From Microtetraspora malaysiensis (GTDB lineage Bacteria > Actinomycetota > Actinomycetes > Streptosporangiales > Streptosporangiaceae): a stretch of 64,000 nt of DNA. This document shows, one piece after another, positions 59,706-64,000 of this stretch (position 1 is its first letter; each line of letters begins with the position of its first letter). The notes beneath the pieces were generated by a model. It saw only the letters and a list, made by a program, of their open reading frames with translations. It ran no database searches and had not been told where the DNA came from. Where the stretch lies: assembly GCF_001528665.1 (NCBI RefSeq), contig NZ_BBYJ01000008.1, forward strand, positions 124,001 to 188,000, in the 5' to 3' direction. Both the position numbers and the translations under genes were made by a program.

Positions 59706-60977
59706 TCACGTGTCGAGCTGCTCGCCTGGCGGGGACGCGGTCCGAGCGGTGAGCCGGGCGGCGCGGGTGGTCAGGTAGTCGCGCTCGGGGATGCTGGTCG
59801 TCCGGCCCGCCGCCGTACGGTAGTCCTCGATGGCCGCCCGGCGGTCGCCGGCCATCTCCAGCAGGTGGGCCCGGGCAGCGTGGAAGCGATGGTTCCCGGC
59901 GAGGCGGCCGTCGAGCGCCTTGAGCAGGTCCAGACCGGTGGCGGGGCCGTGGACCATGGCGGCGGCGACCGCGCGGTTGAGCGACACCACCGGGTTGTCG
60001 GACATCCGCTCCAGCAGGCCGTACAGCGCCAGGATCTGCGGCCAGTCGGTCTCCTCGGCCGTCGCCGCCTCGCTGTGCAGCGCGGCGATCGCCGCCTGCA
60101 ACTGGTACGGCCCGACCGAACCTCTGGCCAGGGTGCGGGTGATGAGCGCGACGCCTTCGGCGATGGCGCGGCCGTCCCAGAGACTCCGGTCCTGGTCGGC
60201 GAGCGGGACGGGCATCCCCGACCCGTCGGTGCGGGCGGGGCGGCGGGCGTCGGTGAGCAGCATCAGCGCGAGCAGCCCGGCCACCTCGCAGTCGTGGGGG
60301 AGCAGCCGATGGGTCAGCCGGGCCAGCCGGATGGCCTCCCGGGAGAGCTCCACGCGGTGCACGTCGGGGCCCGCGCTGCTGGCGTACCCCTCGTTGAAGA
60401 TGAGGTACAGCACATGCAGCACCGAACCGAGCCGGGTCGCCCGCTCTCCGGGCGGAGGCATCCGGAACGGCACGCCGGACGCCTTGATGCGCTGCTTGGC
60501 CCGGCTGATCCGCTGGGCCATGGTGGCCTCGGGCACCATGAACGCCCGGGCGATCTCGGCCGTGGTGAGGCCGCTCACGGAGCGCAGGGTGAGGGCGATC
60601 GCCGACGCCGGGGTCAGCGCGGGGTGGCAGCACAGGAACAGCATGATCAGCGTGTCGTCCCGCTCCGTTTCGAGCGCCTCCTCGGCGGAGGGCGCGGTGA
60701 GCCGTTCCGGGGGATCCTGGGCGGCCACCAGTTCCTCGCGGCGACGCCGCGCCTGCTCGTTGCGCACCTGGTCGACCATCCGGCGGTAGGCGACCTGGAC
60801 GAGCCAGCCCCGCGGGTTGTCCGGAACGCCCTGCGCGGGCCACTGGGCGACGGCGTCCAGCATCGACTCCTGCACCGCGTCCTCGGTGGCGTCGAAGTCT
60901 CCGAAGCGGCGGGTGAGGAGGCCGACGACCTGCGGAGCGAGTTCGCGGAGCAGGTCGTCGACGGCGGGCGTGCTCAC
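59706..60977 (-). CDS. ECF42-type sigma factor with C-terminal helical extension
   Basis: 423 residues. Region 2 FDATEDAVQESMLDAVAQWPAQGVPDNPRGWLVQVAYRRMVDQVR; region 4 LTLRSVSGLTTAEIARAFMVPEATMAQRISRAKQRI. A long DUF6596/TPR-like C-terminus (about 180-423) with LYLIFNEGYASSAGPDV and NRAVAAAMVHGPATGLDLL. This is the ECF42 class, whose extension replaces an anti-sigma factor. The usual YCII/DGPF partner is not next to it; instead a small secreted-type protein precedes it with overlap. Confidence 0.9.
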   Translation of the reverse strand: MSTPAVDDLLRELAPQVVGLLTRRFGDFDATEDAVQESMLDAVAQWPAQGVPDNPRGWLVQVAYRRMVDQVRNEQARRRREELVAAQDPPERLTAPSAEEALETERDDTLIMLFLCCHPALTPASAIALTLRSVSGLTTAEIARAFMVPEATMAQRISRAKQRIKASGVPFRMPPPGERATRLGSVLHVLYLIFNEGYASSAGPDVHRVELSREAIRLARLTHRLLPHDCEVAGLLALMLLTDARRPARTDGSGMPVPLADQDRSLWDGRAIAEGVALITRTLARGSVGPYQLQAAIAALHSEAATAEETDWPQILALYGLLERMSDNPVVSLNRAVAAAMVHGPATGLDLLKALDGRLAGNHRFHAARAHLLEMAGDRRAAIEDYRTAAGRTTSIPERDYLTTRAARLTARTASPPGEQLDT

Positions 60978-61207
60978 CGGCTCACCCCGGCTGTCCGGCC
61001 ACCGGCGCCGGGTACGACCGTCGTCCCCATCGGGAGGACGACCGAGGCCGTGGACAACGCACCGGTGGACGGCGTATCCACGGACGTCGCCCCTGTGGAC
61101 GTCGTGGTCGCCGGCGCCGCCTGGGAGGCCGGCGCTCCTGCCAGTGTCAGGAACGGCATCGCGGCCCCCGCCGCCGCTCGCCCGGCTCTCGCTCGCGCTG
61201 AGAACAT
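60974..61207 (-). CDS. small Ala/Thr-rich secreted-type protein
   Basis: 77 residues from ATG 61207, which has an excellent AAGGAGG site six bases upstream. Starts MFSARARAGRAAAGAAMPFL, TLAGAPASQA, a possible signal peptide, then a low-complexity Thr/Ser/Gly tail. Its TGA overlaps the ATG of the sigma factor (ATGA). The strong ribosome binding site and coupling argue that it is real, but no function can be seen. Confidence 0.55.
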   Translation of the reverse strand: MFSARARAGRAAAGAAMPFLTLAGAPASQAAPATTTSTGATSVDTPSTGALSTASVVLPMGTTVVPGAGGRTAGVSR

Positions 61208-61404
61208 TTCCACCTCCTTACGCCGCCGGATTCCCCGGCGGATGCCGGATTTTCGACGTGCCGGAAATCCACGGGCGGCGATTGCGGTTATCCGCCGCGC
61301 GTCCGTGTTTTCCGGACCATTGACATCGTCTGACGTGATCGCGAATTTGCTAACCTCGAAGATTCAAGGGTGTCGTCGTCATCCGTGCGGAGGACCCAGA
61401 GGAA

Positions 61405-62130
61405 ATGCGGACGATCCTCCTTCAGGCTGAAGCCCCCGGGCCCGAATCGTCCACTCTGGAGGTCCCTCCCGGTCGTGAGGTCAGCTTCGGTCGCGGTGAC
61501 CGATCCGCTCACGTCGACTTCCCGCTGCACCATCCCGGGGTCTCGCGGCGGGCAGGGGCGATCAGGGCGGTAGATGACTACTGGCTGCTGACCAACCTCA
61601 GCCGCACCGCCACCCTCGTGGTGGAGAACCCCGAAGGCGGCGGCGAGTTCCTCAAGGTGGCTCCCGGGCGGGCCGCGGCGCCCGTGCCGTTCGAGTTCGC
61701 CCGCGTGGTGCTGCCGGTCGCGGACCGGTCGTGCTCGTTCCTGGTGTTCGCCTCACAGCACAGCTACATCGACTTCGACGCGCCGAAGAGCACCGCGGGG
61801 GAGCCGACGCTGTCGGCGTTCGCCGTGGACGAGACGGCGAAGTACTTCCTGGTGCTGGTCGCGCTGTGCGAGCCGCGGCTGCGGGACTGCTCGTCTCCGG
61901 TCATCCCCACGGTGCCCGAGGTGCTGGACCGCCTGCGGCGCGCTCCCGGCGGCGTGGAGCTGACCCGGCCCGCCGTCAACTTCCACATCGACTATCTGGC
62001 CAGGACCAAACTGCGCGTCAAGGAGGCGTCGGGCGTGCGGAAGGCCGACTGGCAGCGGGCCGCCCTGGTGTCCGTCGCGCTCCGGTTCGACCTCGTCACC
62101 GAGGACCACCTGGCGCTGCTCGACGGCTGA
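61405..62130 (+). CDS. FHA-like domain protein
   Basis: 241 residues. The N-terminal about 100 look like a forkhead-associated fold: VSFGRGDRSAHVDFPLHHPGVSRRAGAIRA, with the Gly-Arg and SRR-like phosphothreonine-binding loop, then DYWLLTNLSRTATLVVEN. The C-terminal half (SAFAVDETAKYFLVLVALCEPRLRDC) is a helical winged-helix-like domain. Convergent with a Ser/Thr kinase 14 bases away, its likely partner: FHA reads phosphothreonine. Confidence 0.8.
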   Translation: MRTILLQAEAPGPESSTLEVPPGREVSFGRGDRSAHVDFPLHHPGVSRRAGAIRAVDDYWLLTNLSRTATLVVENPEGGGEFLKVAPGRAAAPVPFEFARVVLPVADRSCSFLVFASQHSYIDFDAPKSTAGEPTLSAFAVDETAKYFLVLVALCEPRLRDCSSPVIPTVPEVLDRLRRAPGGVELTRPAVNFHIDYLARTKLRVKEASGVRKADWQRAALVSVALRFDLVTEDHLALLDG

Positions 62131-62143
62131 GCGCGCGCACGGT

Positions 62144-63610
62144 TCACGGCTGATAGTCGGCGCGGAAGCGGCGCACCCGGTCCACATACGGCTGGAAGCG
62201 GGCCGGTACGCCGTTCCCCTGGCGGATCACGTCGTCGGAGGAGCGGAAGGCCGCCGCCCCCAGCAGACCCTGGTCCCCGGGCACCCCGGCCAGCAGCGGC
62301 AGCCGTACGCACAGGTAGCGGCCGACGGCGGGGATGGAGTCCTCGGGGGGCAGCGGAGGCGTCGGGATCTCATCCCGTCTGTCCACCGGAAGGTAGAAGC
62401 GCATCACGGACGGTGTCCACCGGGCGAGGCCGTACTCGTCCTTGGCCGGATCGGACAGGTCGGGGTTGAAGCCGCTCTCCGCCTTCAGGATCGCGGCGAC
62501 GAGCGCCGGGGTCAGGCCGGGCTCGCCGCACGAGGTGCCGGCCTGCACGATCAGCCCGCGATATTCGCGCGGGATGTCGGAGTCGGTGCGCAGCCAGCGC
62601 GCGTAGGGGTCGGGCCGGTGGTCCACGGCCGTCGAGCCCGAGCCGCACGCGAGCGTGAGGAGAGCGGCGGCGGCCATCCCCGAGACGGCGCGTGTCCGGG
62701 TCCGCCCCGGCGCGCGTACGGTGCCGGCGAGCACGCGGGCCCGCTGCAGTTGGCGCGCCGCCTCGGGCCGGGACCTCGGGCGGGGCGACAGACAGTCGCC
62801 GATCCAGCTCCGCCAGGCGTCCGGCAACGAGGAGGGAAGCGCCAGGGGCCGCTCGCCGGCCGCGTACTCGGCGGCGGCGACGTAACGCGCGCGGGCCGTG
62901 GGGGCGCTGAAGGGCAGATGGCCGGTGAGCAGCTGGCAGGCCGTCACGCCGAGCGCCCAGATGTCGGCCGAGGTCCGTACGGCGTAGCCGCGCTCGGTCA
63001 GCGGCTCACTCCAGCGCTCCGGGGGCACGTGGTCGATCGACCCCGCGGGAGGAAGGTAGCCGTGAGTCCCGTCGATCTCCGTGGCCAGACCGAAGTCGGC
63101 GAGCCGGATGGAGCCGTCCGCCATCATGAGCACGTTGCTCGGTTTGAGGTCGCCGTGCATCCAGCCTTCGGCGTGCAGGTGTGCCAGTCCCTCGCAGATC
63201 TCCGTGATCAGTCTCGGCGCGCCGGGAACGGGAGTCCCCGGCGCCCCCGCGCGGAGCAGGTCGGCCAGCGATCCTTCGGCGAGCTCCATGACCAGGACGC
63301 AGGCGCCGTCGAGTTCCGGATCGCCCGCGTCCTCCACGACGAGCGTTTCGCTGACCTGGACGATGCGCGGATGCCGGAGCGTGTGGTGGAGGCGGATCTC
63401 CCGCTGGGTCATGTCCCGCAGGTGCCGCAGCTGGCGGCGGGTGACGGTGCCGGTGGGGAGGAACTTCAGCGCCGCGGGCGCCGCGTCGCCGCTCACCGGC
63501 CGTGCCTCGTAGACGCTGGCCCAGCTGCCGGAGGCGATGGGCCGGGTCACCCGCCAGTCGCCGACCCGGTACCCCGTCGGCACACTGACCGCCCAGCCCT
63601 CGGTGTCCAT
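62144..63610 (-). CDS. Ser/Thr protein kinase fused to an extracellular lytic-transglycosylase-like domain
   Basis: 488 residues from ATG 63610. Kinase domain about 14-290: Gly loop IASGSWASVYEA, Lys49, catalytic loop MHGDLKPSNV (Asp154, HGD instead of HRD), DFG at 172-174. A single membrane helix follows (about 309-324). The extracellular part (about 330-488) has TPALVAAILKAESGFNP with Glu378 as catalytic residue and DEYGLARWTPSVM, the core of SLT-type lytic transglycosylases. So a cell-wall-binding or -cutting module is tied to a cytoplasmic kinase. The open frame to 63637 is an extension without support. Confidence 0.87.
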   Translation of the reverse strand: MDTEGWAVSVPTGYRVGDWRVTRPIASGSWASVYEARPVSGDAAPAALKFLPTGTVTRRQLRHLRDMTQREIRLHHTLRHPRIVQVSETLVVEDAGDPELDGACVLVMELAEGSLADLLRAGAPGTPVPGAPRLITEICEGLAHLHAEGWMHGDLKPSNVLMMADGSIRLADFGLATEIDGTHGYLPPAGSIDHVPPERWSEPLTERGYAVRTSADIWALGVTACQLLTGHLPFSAPTARARYVAAAEYAAGERPLALPSSLPDAWRSWIGDCLSPRPRSRPEAARQLQRARVLAGTVRAPGRTRTRAVSGMAAAALLTLACGSGSTAVDHRPDPYARWLRTDSDIPREYRGLIVQAGTSCGEPGLTPALVAAILKAESGFNPDLSDPAKDEYGLARWTPSVMRFYLPVDRRDEIPTPPLPPEDSIPAVGRYLCVRLPLLAGVPGDQGLLGAAAFRSSDDVIRQGNGVPARFQPYVDRVRRFRADYQP

Positions 63611-63916
63611 GTGGCGTCCCCATCTTCTCGACGTCACCCTGTCAGCACAGAGTCAGTGCGCACCGTCATGCTAACCGTTGAGGATCTTCGAATTCGAGGG
63701 CGATTCGGGAACGCTGCGGAATTCCGGGGAAATGCGAGGCGCCGCATCCCGCTCCTCGCGGCACGGCGTCACCGGCACTTGTCACCTAATGGCCGCCATA
63801 AGCCACTTACAGTATTTAGTCCTTTTTATGCATTTTTGGAGCTATTCATGTCGCTGAACCGCTCCGCACCTGCCGAAATCCGGCCTCCCCACGCCGACCG
63901 GTGCCCCCGGGGCGCA
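63611..63916. other. 306-base gap with an AT-rich block
   Basis: Upstream region of the kinase gene. Positions 63785-63850 are strikingly AT-rich for this genome (ATTTAGTCCTTTTTATGC) and probably hold promoters. A possible plus-strand start ATG 63848 with GGAG upstream opens a frame to the window end, but its codon use is weaker than the minus-strand tail below. Confidence 0.4.
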
Positions 63917-64000
63917 TCAGGCCCGGGAGCCGCCGCGCGAGCCGTAGGCCGGGCCGAACACGACCAGCAGTGCCAGATCCTCGGTGATGTCCACGAAGCG
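63917..64000 (-). CDS. C-terminus of an unidentified gene (partial)
   Basis: Minus-strand frame entering from the right edge: RFVDITEDLALLVVFGPAYG then SRGGSRA and a stop at 63919-63917. Third codon positions are G/C in nearly all codons, which marks it as coding. The family is not recognisable from 27 residues. Confidence 0.5.
   Translation of the reverse strand, partial: RFVDITEDLALLVVFGPAYGSRGGSRA

Noticed and set aside
1-64000. CRISPR array or rRNA genes
   Set aside because: No regularly spaced repeats and no rRNA-like sequence were seen anywhere in the window.
63848-64000. Plus-strand gene starting at ATG 63848
   Set aside because: It has a ribosome-binding-like GGAG but weaker third-position GC than the minus-strand frame it overlaps; it cannot be decided without sequence beyond the edge.

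Overview
This is a very GC-rich, densely packed window with GTG/TTG starts, many 4-base start/stop overlaps and near-universal G/C third codon positions. Together with a FasR-type PucR regulator beside a fabD-fabH-acpP-fabF cluster, DUF3145, DUF3052, DUF5998, homodimeric aceE and a mycothiol-dependent-type DinB protein, this points to a filamentous actinobacterium. The gene set fits the order Streptosporangiales (Nonomuraea/Microbispora/Streptosporangium-like); genus cannot be fixed from the sequence alone.

Left part, 1-14750 (mostly core): a truncated membrane-anchored protein at the edge, an orphan asparagine-synthetase-like protein, topoisomerase IV subunit A (parC), a GNAT protein, a RecQ helicase with a phosphoribosyltransferase-like tail, a PfkB sugar kinase, a GNAT/acyl-CoA synthetase fusion, and a DUF5998 / alkaline-phosphatase-like / rhodanese operon. 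At 14799-19375 lies a four-gene minus-strand operon of cytoplasmic subtilase, sigma-70-like factor, small beta-rich protein and TPR-CHAT caspase-like protease. It looks like a self-contained proteolytic signalling or conflict system and is the most striking module here. From 19568 to 26525 come DUF3145, an acyl-CoA carboxylase beta subunit and the type II fatty-acid synthase genes under a FasR regulator, with a perfect inverted repeat upstream of fabD.

Middle part, 26600-41900: small regulators and VOC proteins, a DUF350 / glutathionylspermidine-synthase-like / small lipoprotein-like operon that recalls enterobacterial yjfLMC, a WYL regulator, a membrane-anchored trypsin-like protease, a sigma factor with a membrane partner, aceE, DUF1918, YjbQ, DUF3052, peroxiredoxin, a zinc-ribbon protein, a ROK kinase and tRNA-Val(TAC).

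Accessory part, 41863-about 59650: the last 40 bases of the tRNA region are repeated exactly at 49087-49126, bounding a 7.2-kb integrated element. It carries a decayed tyrosine integrase beside the tRNA, an alpha/beta hydrolase, a two-component system, a DUF2306 membrane protein, a quinone-reductase-like protein and a toxin-antitoxin pair. A second, different decayed integrase lies just outside the far repeat, and the 10 kb beyond is a patchwork of short regulator-plus-enzyme pairs (ArsR-SRPBCC, MerR/MBL, XRE/ABC transporter, MarR/DinB/RidA), most with a palindromic operator, mixed with gene fragments. This suggests repeated insertion at one tRNA.

Right end, 59706-64000: an ECF42-type sigma factor with a small secreted partner, an FHA-like protein convergent with a Ser/Thr kinase that carries an extracellular lytic-transglycosylase-like domain, and the tail of an unidentified gene at the edge.
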